DNA from: CAZJRB01 sp964547995
GTDB lineage: Bacteria; Planctomycetota; Planctomycetia; Pirellulales; Thermoguttaceae
Length of the DNA stretch: 40,618 nt
NCBI GenBank assembly: GCA_964547995.1
Contig: CAZJRB010000068.1
Coordinates: forward strand, 1 to 40,618
Reading direction: 5' to 3'
This document shows positions 9,133-16,919 of the stretch, piece after piece; the stretch's first letter is position 1; every line of letters begins with the position of its first letter. Position numbers and translations under genes: made by a program. The notes under the pieces were generated by a model that searched no databases, was not told where the DNA came from, and worked only from the letters and a program-made list of their open reading frames with translations.

Positions 9133-10794
9133 ATGTTCTTTCGCCGCAAGAAGTCGGGAAACCGCGTCTACTTGCAGGTCGTCGAAAACCGCTGGGAGGA
9201 CGGACGCGCCAAACAGCGTGTGATCGCAACCCTCGGCCGACTCGATCAACTCGAACAAAGCGGCCAACTGGAGGGTTTGCTCCGCTCCGGGGCGAAGTTT
9301 TGCCAGTCGGTGCTGTTGCTGGCCGCCCATGGACGTGGCGAGACAACCACCCTGCACACTCGTCCGATCGGGCCGGCGATGATCTTTGAGCGGCTTTGGC
9401 AAGAGACGGGCTGCCAGCAAGTGATCGGGCGGTTGTTGGCCGACAGGAAGTTCGAGTTTCCCGTCGAACGGGCCATCTTCCTGACCGTGCTGCACCGCCT
9501 GTTCACGTCGGGAAGCGATCGGGCGGCCGAGCAGTGGAAGGCGACGCTCGACATTGGCGGTGTCGAAGGGCTTCAACTGCATCACCTCTATCGGGCCATG
9601 GCTTGGTTGGGCGAAGCCTTGGGTGAAGAGCAACAGTTCGCGGCGACGCCGTTCGCTCCGCGATGCACCAAGGATTTGATCGAAGAAGGACTGTTCGCCT
9701 TGCGCCGCGACCTGTTCACGAACCTGGACTTGGTGTTCTTCGACACGACGTCGATCTACTTCGAAGGCGAAGGAGGCGAGACGCTCGGCCAATACGGCCA
9801 CAGCAAGGATCATCGGCCCGACCTGAAGCAAATGGTGGTCGCGGCGGTGCTCGACAGCGAGGGGCGTCCGGTGTGTTGCGAGTTGTGGCCGGGCAATACC
9901 ACCGACGTGACGACGCTCGTGCCAATCGTGGACCGGCTGCGGGAACGGTTTTCAATCGGGCGGGTCTGCATCGTGGCCGATCGGGGCATGATCAGTGCGA
10001 AGACAATCGACGAGCTGGAATCTCCGCAGCGGCGTTGGCAGTATATCCTGGGCGCGCGGATGCGGAAGCAGCGGGAGGTATCTGGCGAAGTCCTAGCCCG
10101 GGCCGGCCGGTATCAGACGGTCCATCCCCCGCGGACGAAGCGGAAAGACCCTTCGCCGCTGAAGGTGAAGGAAGTCGTCGTCGAGGGGCGCCGCTACGTG
10201 GTCTGCCTAAATGAGGAGGAAGCCCGCAAAGATACCCACGACCGCGAGGCCATCGTCGCCGCGTTGCGCGACCAATTGAGGCAGGGCGACAAATCGTTGG
10301 TGGGCAACCGGGGCTATCGCAAGTATCTGAAGCGAAGCCGAGGGAAGTTCGAGGTCGATGAGGCCAAGATCAAGCAGGAAGCCCGGTATGACGGCAAGTG
10401 GGTCCTTCGCACGAACACCGATCTGCCGGCGGCCGACGCGGCGCTGAAATACAAGCAGCTCTGGATGGTGGAGCATGTGTTTCGTTCGACGAAGTCGATC
10501 CTGGAAACGCGGCCGATCTGGCACAAATGCGACGAGACGATCCGCGGGCACATCTTCTGCTCGTTCCTGGCTCTGGTGTTGCGTAAGGAACTTGACGACC
10601 GTCTGGCCTTGAGCGGCCAGAAGTTGGAATGGGCGGACATCACCCGCGATTTGATGGGCCTGCAATATGCCGAGGTCCAACAGGATGGCAAACGTTTCCT
10701 GCTGCGAAGCGAGGCGCAAGGCACCTGCGGCCGCGTGTTCGCCGCGGCCGGCGTGGCGCTACCGCCAACCGTTCAGCAAATCGAGGCCCCGTAA
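9133..10794 (+). CDS. IS1634 family transposase
   Basis: This 553-aa DDE transposase belongs to the IS1634 group (related to IS4). The N-terminus has the family's RVYLQVVENRWEDGRAKQRV and IATLGRLDQL. The catalytic positions are visible in VFFDTTSIYFEG (near residue 203), CIVADRGMISAKT (near 283) and YKQLWMVEHVFRSTKS (near 447, the Y-E-K signature). The start is well supported by AGGAGGT six to seven bases before ATG 9133. The gene is intact and runs opposite to the carboxypeptidase it interrupts, so it is unlikely to drive the downstream heparinase-like gene. Confidence 0.95.
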   Translation: MFFRRKKSGNRVYLQVVENRWEDGRAKQRVIATLGRLDQLEQSGQLEGLLRSGAKFCQSVLLLAAHGRGETTTLHTRPIGPAMIFERLWQETGCQQVIGRLLADRKFEFPVERAIFLTVLHRLFTSGSDRAAEQWKATLDIGGVEGLQLHHLYRAMAWLGEALGEEQQFAATPFAPRCTKDLIEEGLFALRRDLFTNLDLVFFDTTSIYFEGEGGETLGQYGHSKDHRPDLKQMVVAAVLDSEGRPVCCELWPGNTTDVTTLVPIVDRLRERFSIGRVCIVADRGMISAKTIDELESPQRRWQYILGARMRKQREVSGEVLARAGRYQTVHPPRTKRKDPSPLKVKEVVVEGRRYVVCLNEEEARKDTHDREAIVAALRDQLRQGDKSLVGNRGYRKYLKRSRGKFEVDEAKIKQEARYDGKWVLRTNTDLPAADAALKYKQLWMVEHVFRSTKSILETRPIWHKCDETIRGHIFCSFLALVLRKELDDRLALSGQKLEWADITRDLMGLQYAEVQQDGKRFLLRSEAQGTCGRVFAAAGVALPPTVQQIEAP

Positions 10795-10827
10795 CCATGG
10801 TGATTCATGCTGCCCCCAACGGCCGCG

Positions 10828-10841
10828 CCTGGTGCCACGCC
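10828..10841 (+). repeat. 14-bp direct repeat near right end of IS1634 element
   Basis: This is the second copy of CCTGGTGCCACGCC (see 9050-9063), 34 nt after the transposase stop. Confidence 0.6.
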
Positions 10842-10905
10842 CGGATCGCGTGCATGCAAGTCGTTCTACAATGGCAAGTTAGGATTTCGAGGTGTCGAAG
10901 ATGAG

Positions 10906-12001
10906 CTTCACCCAGCGAACCGGGGTTGCGGTGCCCGGGCCCGGAGCTCCCTTCCGTGAAGCAGGTGTGCTTGCGCAACAACCGCTCCAATGTCCGCATC
11001 CGCTGCAAGTGTCGATCGAGGTTCTTGATGGGAGGTCGGGAAATGTGCAGGCCGCCCCCCTCATCGTTGTGCAGGTCGATCGCAAGGTGCAGGGGCCTGC
11101 CTTGTTGAGTCATCCGCTCGATCCACTTCTCCAAAGCATGGTTCTCCGGTGCCAGCTCGGCATCGGCTGGCCGGTCCCAGTTTCGGTTCAGGTCGCGGCC
11201 CAGCATGTTGAACCGGGTGAGCCCTCGGGCAACGGCATCTTTGTTGGCCATCGGCAGCACATAGACACAGCATCGCTTGAGACACTTTTGTGAAGTCTCA
11301 TCATCCTCGAGCAACGCTCGGATCAAGCCTTGTACCACCCAGTTTCCACCTGGTTCCCAAGCATGAGCCCGCGATCGGAGCAAAACGCGGTAGGGAGCTT
11401 GGGGATTGCCCACGCGGACGATCTCTAGCGGGCAGCCTTCCACGGTCTTGCCGATCGGTTCGATTTCGACCAACTGATGACCGTCAATATCGTCGAGCAA
11501 CCGCTTTAGGTCCGACAGACGGTACGGCTCCAGACGCGCCAGGTAGAGCGACGCGCCCTCGAGGTGAACGCGGATCCGCAGCAGGTTCCCTTCGAGCAGC
11601 TCGGCCGGTACGACCTTCCACTGTTTGCCGTCCGCCGAAACGTAGCAGATGCTTTTCTTTGACACGGCCGCACCGGGCCTACCGTTGTAGATGTTGTCGA
11701 AGTTGTGCAGCACCAGCGTTAGATCGGTGTTCGGCCTCCCCTGGAGCTGGAAATGCCAGTGTCCAGCCGCACGATTGGGCGAGTTACGTTCGTAATCGTA
11801 GAGTAGCCGAACGTGAACGGTCCCGTCCGCGTCGGTTTCCCATTGCAGGGGCGACGCGTTCTCAAATCCCGTGTTGATGAATTCCAAAGCAGGTTTTCCT
11901 CGGGCGGGTCCCTCAGCTGCCTGCACCGCCACAGACAGAACGCTCCCAATAATTGCGCAAGCGGCCGTCAGGTGGTGGTGTGAATGAATCAGTGTCTTCA
12001 T
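10906..12001 (-). pseudogene. M14 zinc carboxypeptidase, N-terminal fragment split by IS
   Basis: This is the first 365 codons of a secreted M14-family metallocarboxypeptidase. The signal peptide begins MKTLIHSHHHLTAACAIIG at ATG 12001, preceded by AAAGGAAGG; a longer frame from 12052 has no such support. A beta-sandwich-like region (about 30-170) precedes the peptidase domain. Zinc ligands are in HAWEPGG (about 210) and LAIDLHNDEGG (about 307), and the substrate-binding motif DLNRNWD is near 267. The catalytic glutamate is now on the other side of the IS (8776-8957). The fragment reads through into the IS and ends out of frame, so it should lack activity. Confidence 0.9.
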
Positions 12002-12036
12002 TTCCCTTCCTTTCAACTCAATTCGATTGTCTCTGT

Positions 12037-12065
12037 ACCATAATCGTCCCATAGTGCAAATTCAA
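12037..12065 (-). promoter_or_regulatory. Candidate sigma70-type promoter for the M14/heparinase operon
   Basis: On the minus strand TTGAAT (12065-12060) and TATGGT (12042-12037) are separated by exactly 17 nt, about 35 nt before the M14 start codon. The match to consensus is moderate and no operator is evident. Confidence 0.4.
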
Positions 12066-12660
12066 GGTCCGCGCCGATCCTCAGGTTGCTGGGTCCCTCT
12101 TCCCATTATCGCGTGAACATCTGTGCCATGGCGAAGTCCGAGATACCGCTCTAGGACGTTCGAGATGGCTGACGCCGTTGTGCGTCCGGTATGGGCGCTT
12201 AGGTCAAGAATACCAAGGCGTCTGCCGACGCGATTGAAGCCTGCCACGCCGCGGGGACGTGCCAAGACCGCCTCGGGGCGGTCGCCGAGCCGATTGGTGG
12301 CCACCTCAAACGGGCTTCCCGTGTTGCTCGTTGCTCCTTGTTGGCATGCTGTCGCCCACCACCCCGGCGAAGCGAGTCGAACCGTCGTCCAAAGTTGTCC
12401 GACTCGTACCAGCCTTCCCCCAGTCCAGGTAGGGTCGGCCTTCGCATCGTGACTTTCGGGGCCGCCTCGGCGTTCACACGTGTTACGGCCTGCCAACTTG
12501 CAGACGGCCTTTCGCCGCCTTCTGTCTCCCGAGCTTCGAACGCTTTGTTACCTCCACATCCGTCAGGATAGCTACCCGGCCGGGACGACCTTTGCCGGGG
12601 CAGGACTTTCACCTGCTGGAACAACGAACCTTATCACGGCACACCTGGACCAGCACACAC
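12066..12660 (-). mobile_element. Group II intron 5' fragment (domain I-like RNA), no reverse transcriptase
   Basis: On the minus strand the segment starts GTGTGTGCTGG at 12660, fitting the GUGYG start of group II introns. It soon shows CCAGCAGGTGAAAGTCCTGC, a characteristic domain I stretch, then further GNRA-type hairpin motifs (GGCGGCGAAAGGCC, GGTAACAAAGCG). No reverse transcriptase frame and no domain V are present here, so this is a 5' remnant or heavily deleted copy. The far end (toward 12066) is not defined. The intron begins inside the higB remnant, in antisense orientation, and explains that gene's missing 5' end. Confidence 0.6.
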
Positions 12661-12664
12661 GTGA

Positions 12665-12954
12665 GCAACAAAACCGTGGAGTGGCAGTCGTGGGGCAATG
12701 TGAAAGCCGAGTTTGGCACTGCGAGTCTCGTCGGCAATTGTGTCGTCTTCAACATCGGCGGAAACAAGTACCGGTTGGTGACCCGCATCCTGTATTCCAG
12801 CTAGAAGGTCTTCATCCTGAAGATGATGACCCACGAAGAATACGACGAGGATACGTGGAAAGAAGAATGTGGCTGCTACTCTCCTCCACCCAGGAAAAAA
12901 GCCTCACGAAAGGTCTCCAAGAAGGCTTCCAAACGAAAGCGAAAAGGACGGTGA
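12665..12954 (+). pseudogene. HigB-type toxin remnant (5' truncated, in-frame stop)
   Basis: The frame reads WQSWGNVKAEFG, then CVVFNIGGNKYRLVTRI, the core of the HigB (RelE-fold mRNA interferase) family. After an in-frame TAG at 12802-12804 it continues KVFILKMMTHEEYDEDTW and a Lys/Arg-rich tail to TGA at 12952. The N-terminal third is absent because the group II intron fragment abuts at 12660. Two independent lesions (loss of the 5' end and a nonsense codon) show the toxin is dead. Confidence 0.8.
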
Positions 12955-12958
12955 AAAG

Positions 12959-13160
12959 ATGACAACCAAAACCAAGTTCGGTTTGAATGGAAAAGGCCGT
13001 GACTCCTACCTGGGGCTTGTGCTGGCATCGAGATGCCGGGATCGCTAAGTCAACTGTTTCCGAAATCCTGGCGGGCAAGAAGCCGTTCAGTCGTCAGGTG
13101 ATTCGCAAGCTGGCAGACTATTTCAAGGTTGACGTTACTGTATTGGCGGGCAACCTGTAA
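12959..13160 (+). pseudogene. HigA-type antitoxin remnant (internal deletion, frameshift)
   Basis: Four nucleotides after the higB stop a frame opens MTTKTKFGLNGKGRDSYLGL and soon ends. In another frame the 3' part reads GIAKSTVSEILAGKK and VIRKLADYFKVDVTVLAGNL, a textbook HigA helix-turn-helix and C-terminus. The roughly 80-100 residues normally lying between are missing, so an internal deletion shifted the frame. Gene order (toxin first, antitoxin 4 nt later) is that of higBA operons. It cannot make a complete antitoxin. Confidence 0.75.
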
Positions 13161-13361
13161 TTCAGGTGAAAGCTAGGCCAATGAACGCTTGCAGAGAAAG
13201 AATGCGAAGCTTGGATCCGTACAGCCTATAGCAGCTTGACCATCGTTGCTGCAGGGTGTCGTGGTCCAGGAAGAGGATTTGACATTGGGCTGAGTTTATT
13301 TACTCTACGGGACGGAGTTTTTGGGAGAGACAGGACGGCAAAGGCACTCGCTTCGGCTGGT

Positions 13362-13688
13362 CTAGCCCGTTTCAACCAGTTCGACGGACAAGTCGAGGGC
13401 CTTGGCGACGGCTTGCAAGTTGGTGAGCTTGACGTCGCGGCCCTGTTCAATGTCGCGGATCGTATTCGAGTTGGGGATGCCCGCCTGTTGGGCCAGCGCG
13501 TACCAGGTCAGGCCGCGGGCTTCACGGGCTGCGCGGATTTGGCTCGGAATCCCCGGTGGGGACGGTTTGCGGGGTCGCTTGGCTGGCGGAAACTCTTCCA
13601 TCACCTGATCACGAATCTTCTGGTACTGCTGCTTTTCCTCTTCGGAAAATTTCCGTGATACCCGCTTTGTTATTCTCTTCTTTGCCAT
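13362..13688 (-). CDS. XRE-family antitoxin-like DNA-binding protein
   Basis: This 108-aa protein has a Lys/Arg-rich N-terminal half followed by a Cro/C1-type helix-turn-helix: IRAAREARGLTWYALAQQAG, then SNTIRDIEQGRDVKLTNLQ and VAKALDLSVELV. It starts 9 nt after the BrnT-like gene, and its Shine-Dalgarno sequence (TAGGAG) overlaps that gene's stop codon, so the two are translated from one message. By position and fold I infer it is the antitoxin and the operon's autoregulator. No damage is visible. Confidence 0.8.
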   Translation of the reverse strand: MAKKRITKRVSRKFSEEEKQQYQKIRDQVMEEFPPAKRPRKPSPPGIPSQIRAAREARGLTWYALAQQAGIPNSNTIRDIEQGRDVKLTNLQAVAKALDLSVELVETG

Positions 13689-13697
13689 GGCGGGCTC

Positions 13698-13940
13698 CTA
13701 GGGTTCGGCGATTTCATAAGCCGTGACGGGGTAGACCGTGTTCTCGTCGATTTCGTCATAAATGACGATGACGTAAACACGGTCTGGCGTGTAACCGAAC
13801 ACACAAGGCCGTTGCGAGGACCGGCTTACGCCTTCCGACTCATAGTTCTCCAGCACGAATTCCACGTCTTCAACCGTCAGGCCATGTTCCTCAATATGGG
13901 CTACATTCTCGTCCGGCTCGTAGTTCCAGATGGTTTGCAC
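13698..13940 (-). CDS. BrnT-like/DUF4258-type toxin of a two-gene module
   Basis: The 80-aa product begins with Trp and Asp/Glu-rich residues, then VAHIEEHGLTVEDVEFVLEN, CVFGYTPDRVYVIVIYDEI and VYPVTAYEI. This is the small beta-rich layout of BrnT-like ribonuclease toxins and their relatives. The N-terminal N-x-x-H-I-x-E-H-G-L-T element is the clearest link. AGGGGAGGG precedes ATG 13940. A helix-turn-helix partner follows 9 nt downstream, supporting a toxin-antitoxin module. It is distinct from classical BrnT/BrnA in its partner, so the name is a family guess; the unit looks intact. Confidence 0.65.
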   Translation of the reverse strand: MQTIWNYEPDENVAHIEEHGLTVEDVEFVLENYESEGVSRSSQRPCVFGYTPDRVYVIVIYDEIDENTVYPVTAYEIAEP

Positions 13941-14067
13941 GCAGCCCTCCCCTTCTCATTCACGGATAGATTATAACAATCTATTGCGAATGTCGCAACA
14001 GATTGGGTGCCCGTTCCGCCAATGTCTTGGACGCGGAGAGAAGCTGAAATCGCGATTTTCCCGCACC

Positions 14068-14128
14068 GCTGAAGTGGCCCAGGGACTTTTTGCCACCCTG
14101 TTGGGTGGAAAGATGTGGCACGATTTCC
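14068..14128. repeat. Dispersed intergenic repeat, copy A
   Basis: This 61-nt segment begins GCTGAAGTGGCCCAGGGAC and resembles 21647-21707 at roughly three quarters of positions without gaps. Both copies are in intergenic DNA. Neither codes for anything convincing. Confidence 0.6.
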
Positions 14129-14145
14129 ACCCAATAGGGTGATGA

Positions 14146-14212
14146 AAATTTGGGTAGTGTCCTAAGAGTGTGTTGCCGGTAGCAACACATTGTTAGGACA
14201 CCACCAAAATTT
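14146..14212. repeat. 67-nt palindromic element
   Basis: The outer arms, 14146-14165 and 14193-14212, are inverted copies matching at 18 of 20 positions and include GTGTCCTAA / TTAGGACAC. An inner perfect stem, TGTGTTGC / GCAACACA, closes on a 5-nt loop (14177-14181). The element could be a miniature transposable element or a strong terminator/REP-like hairpin. It abuts the 3' side of the group II intron fragment. Confidence 0.75.
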
Positions 14213-14217
14213 GGTAG

Positions 14218-14375
14218 AGTCGAGAGGTGGCGCGGTGGCGTAGGCATCGGCATAGTCCGGTGTCAGGGTTTCCCCATTGGTGCCTCAATAGCCGCATACC
14301 TTGCTCCGTTTCCACCTCCCGCTCATCGAACCCGGCGCGCGGATTTCCCGCACCGGGCTCTCCGACTGGCTTCTT
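14218..14375 (-). mobile_element. Group II intron 3' fragment with domain V
   Basis: On the minus strand 14360-14328 is a 33-nt hairpin that starts GAGCCCGG, has a GAAA tetraloop flanked by GCGG and TCCGC, and ends CCGGGTTC. This is the size, closing sequence and tetraloop of group II intron domain V. Downstream come GATGAG and GCTATTGAGGCACCAAT, which recur after the second domain V at 23416. The 3' end is probably near CTCGACTCTACC. No reverse transcriptase frame lies upstream, so only the tail of the intron survives. Confidence 0.75.
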
Positions 14376-14889
14376 CCACCAGCACACGACGCTCTGTTTC
14401 ATCTCGGTCGTGACTCCGAGAACATCGCAATCTTCGCTGGCAAGCAAAGTTCTTTCCGTGACCGCTGAATCACTAATGGAGTTCATAGGCAAAGCCAATC
14501 TCCGGACTCTTGGTCTCTTCCTCGATATCTTTAGTCAGACCGGAGGGTCCACCGACCTCTCCCGCCGCCCGTAGCAAAGCGTCAGTTGTCCCCGCCCGCC
14601 CTAGCGTGGTAGAATCCGAAAGTTGCCAGCATCGGGCCGGCGAATTATGTTGGAATCGTCGATTCACTCTCTGTCTCACTCATGGTGACTCGACAGGCGG
14701 GGGCCGAGTTGCTGACCGTTGCCCCCGCCGCTTTTCTGCGCCTTGCCTTTCCCCGTCCTGCTGTATACAGTTCAATACGCGACGAACGTGGCAGCAAACC
14801 TCTCTCCGCTGCCACGATATAGTGCCGCTATCCACTAGCCCGCCGCCAGTCGTTTATATTGATTCGTTTCCAAAACCCAGTAAAGTGGG
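14376..14889. other. Non-coding debris between intron fragment and attC-like site
   Basis: Open frames exist on both strands here (for example 14510-14905) but lack ribosome-binding sites, recognisable motifs or sensible composition. I see no gene in this stretch. Confidence 0.5.
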
Positions 14890-14945
14890 GCTAACAACAG
14901 CGTGAACGCGGACGGCCAGGGCCGCCGGTTACGCACGACGTTAGG
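14890..14945 (+). repeat. Integron attC-like recombination site
   Basis: The segment begins with GCTAACAACAGCGTGAACGC and ends with GGTTACGCACGACGTTAGG. It forms an imperfect palindrome with CTAAC / GTTAG outer boxes, GCGTGAAC / GGTTACGC inner boxes and unpaired bases between them, which is the R-L-L-R layout of attC sites. An ORF starts 9 nt later, as genes do after attC in cassette arrays. No integrase and no second attC are seen in the window, so this may be an isolated cassette or relic. Confidence 0.5.
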
Positions 14946-14953
14946 ACAAGAAC

Positions 14954-15552
14954 TATGACTACAATTCTACGGATTTGTGTGATCCTCGGACTGATTCTTT
15001 TGGAGCCAATCTAGCCGGGCGGATAGCGAAGCGCCGCCCACTCCGATGGTTACGGCTTCTCAAGATGGTCGATGCTTCTTCAAAATGATTCCCGCAAAAC
15101 GGAATCGCCGGGGAGGCAAAATCGTGACTGATCGGGAGGCGTTTGGCGCGGCATACAGAATCGATGATGACGGTAACTTCACCGAACTTTGGAAAACCTC
15201 GGGGTGGTATTCTTTCGAGGTGTTTCTTTCAGCCGACGGGAAGTATTTGGTCAGGATGGGCTCTTTCGGTGTTGGAAAGCAACCAGAAAAGAAGGACCTT
15301 GGTATAGCATTCTACAAGAACGGCAAGTTGCTCAAAGCGTATTCGACGGCTGACCTCGTGAAGGACAATCGCAAGGTCGTTCAAACGGCAAGCCATTATA
15401 TGTGGCTTGCCAGAGACAACTACGAGAAGCCGGACCCTGACGCCAAACTCACTCTCGAATGGGAGAACGTGTTTCGGCTGAAGACGATTGATGGGATTGC
15501 ATATCAATTCGATGCAACCACAGGGCAAATCAAGGAAGCGAGGAGGCCCTGA
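14954..15552 (+). pseudogene. Frameshifted secreted protein of unknown function
   Basis: ATG 14954 opens a signal-peptide-like stretch (MTTILRICVILGLIL) that hits a stop at 15012. The second frame, open from 14995, supplies SQSSRADSEAPPTPMV and then a ~168-residue domain (GRCFFKMIPA, GWYSFEVFLSADGKYLVRMG, STADLVKDNRKVVQT, FRLKTIDGIAYQFDATTGQI) to 15552. The frames join with one base change in the TTTT run near 14997-15000. The domain is beta-rich and not one I can name. Either the gene is inactivated, or the run hides a sequencing error. It begins 9 nt after an attC-like site, suggesting a cassette gene. Confidence 0.6.
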
Positions 15553-15913
15553 CCTCTATATCTGGCCTCCCTTGTCAAGAGCGCGCACGGGTAGCGAGTA
15601 GAAAAAGTATGGGTTTTCGATTTGGCAGGGGTTTTCGGTAGCCACCGTTCCGAGACTCGTTGTACCGTTGAAGACTTCGTGTGACCGTTCCACCGACTAC
15701 ACGTGCAGGTCGCCACCCACCATCGCCGGAAACAACAGCACCGTCTCAGCATCGTGGCTAGGGAAAAGATGCCCGTATCGCCAAGCGCCGATCAAGAGCA
15801 CTCTCCCCGCCCTTACGGTATTTTCGGGATAGCGAAACTTCTCCCTTCGACTGGGGTTAGTAGTAGCACGGTTCTCGTTTTCAGAAACCCAAGGCCTGAG
15901 GAGGGAAGCTCTA
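15553..15913. other. Intergenic region containing an IS66 end relic
   Basis: Apart from the IS66-like end at 15681-15713 I see nothing I can interpret. The last ~15 bases hold the ribosome-binding site (GGAGGGAAG) of the next gene. Confidence 0.5.
15681..15713. repeat. Solo IS66-type terminal sequence
   Basis: GTGACCGTTCCACCGACTAC and the next 13 bases match the left end of the complete IS66 element (120-152) at 31 of 33 positions. No IS66 gene is nearby, so this is an orphan end from a related element that was deleted. Confidence 0.8.
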
Positions 15914-16858
15914 ATGAAGCGATTCTACTTGCTTCTAGCCATCTTGCTTGTGCTGCTTGTGATCGGGTTCCTCCTCTGGTGGTTTCTTGGGCTGAAAGAA
16001 CCGGCTGTGAAAGAAACGGACCCGAGCCCTCCTCCGCCGGTCTCAAGTGGTCTGCCCGTTTTCTCACAACAGACCGACTCACTGGCCTCTGAAGAACTGC
16101 AGAGTGGCCTGGTTGCCGAGGTAACACGGGTTGTTCGGGGTAAAGACCGCTTTGTTGAGGTCCGCTGGCAATATCGCAATCCGACAGAACAGGGAATCAC
16201 TCTCTGCAGCAACGACGAAGGCAAAGCATTGATTGCTGGACTCTATTGCAGTAGCGGCGGCAAGAAATTTGCACCGATCGAGCTTCCCAGCGGCAAGAGG
16301 TTGGCTTCGGAGATCCGGTGGACGAACGTGCCGCCGGGAAAGTCGGTGTTGTTCTGGGCCAAGTTCGATATTCCGGCGGAGAATCCTCACGTTGCCTTTT
16401 TTGTGCCCGGACTGATGTTGCCGATGGAAGACCTTGCTGTCTCCCAAGATGCGATACCCTCGGCACGCCAGACGTCAGCCGAGGTGCTCGCTGCGGAGCC
16501 ACACATCAGGGGACTGATCGTGGAAGTCCTGCGAGTCCGGAGGACACCGGAGGGTTTCGTGGAGGTCCGATGGCGGTATCGCAATCAAACCAATCAAACC
16601 ATCCAGCTGTTCGACACCGGAGAAGGTCAATCGCTGCCGTCGAGAGTGTTTCTCGTCGACGATGCAACCGGAGGCGAACATCTCGTCCACCGCGATAAAG
16701 ACGGCGTTGCGATGGCATCAAGAGTTGCGTTCACAACCGTGGCTCCCGGGAAATCCGCTACCTTCTTTGCTCGGTTTCCTGGTTTGCCACAGGCGAGCGG
16801 CTCGATAACCTTCTACGTTCCCGATACGCCACCATTGGCCGGTTTGGAAATCGAATAA
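15914..16858 (+). CDS. Membrane-anchored protein with two tandem beta domains
   Basis: This 314-aa protein has one N-terminal transmembrane anchor (YLLLAILLVLLVIGFLLWWF) and a Pro-rich linker. Two copies of a ~115-residue domain follow. The first includes VAEVTRVVRGKDRFVEVRWQ and the second IVEVLRVRRTPEGFVEVRWR; both end in a PGKS(V/A) turn and an F-x-V-P strand. The fold is probably an extracytoplasmic beta-sandwich, which I infer from strand patterning. GGAGGGAAG supports ATG 15914. I cannot assign a function; the internal duplication is clear. Confidence 0.8.
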   Translation: MKRFYLLLAILLVLLVIGFLLWWFLGLKEPAVKETDPSPPPPVSSGLPVFSQQTDSLASEELQSGLVAEVTRVVRGKDRFVEVRWQYRNPTEQGITLCSNDEGKALIAGLYCSSGGKKFAPIELPSGKRLASEIRWTNVPPGKSVLFWAKFDIPAENPHVAFFVPGLMLPMEDLAVSQDAIPSARQTSAEVLAAEPHIRGLIVEVLRVRRTPEGFVEVRWRYRNQTNQTIQLFDTGEGQSLPSRVFLVDDATGGEHLVHRDKDGVAMASRVAFTTVAPGKSATFFARFPGLPQASGSITFYVPDTPPLAGLEIE

Positions 16859-16919
16859 TCAAATTGTAGCGTTCGGCGAAGCAGGCAACGAATGAACCAA
16901 TGGAAGAGAGGGTATTTCT

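Larger units (their letters stand above)
8958..10905 (+). mobile_element. IS1634-family insertion sequence inside the M14 gene
   Basis: The element is about 1948 bp with one transposase gene on the plus strand. Near its left end is TCTTCAACACC (8961-8971), and the inverted counterpart lies near the right end (10891-10901), 10 of 11 bases matching. The hexamer CTTCAC flanks it at 8952-8957 and 10906-10911, consistent with the 5-6 bp duplications of the family. The outer few bases differ by one in length between ends, so the terminal nucleotide is uncertain by 1-2 bp. Excision with one hexamer restores the host reading frame exactly, which fixes the limits. Confidence 0.88.
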
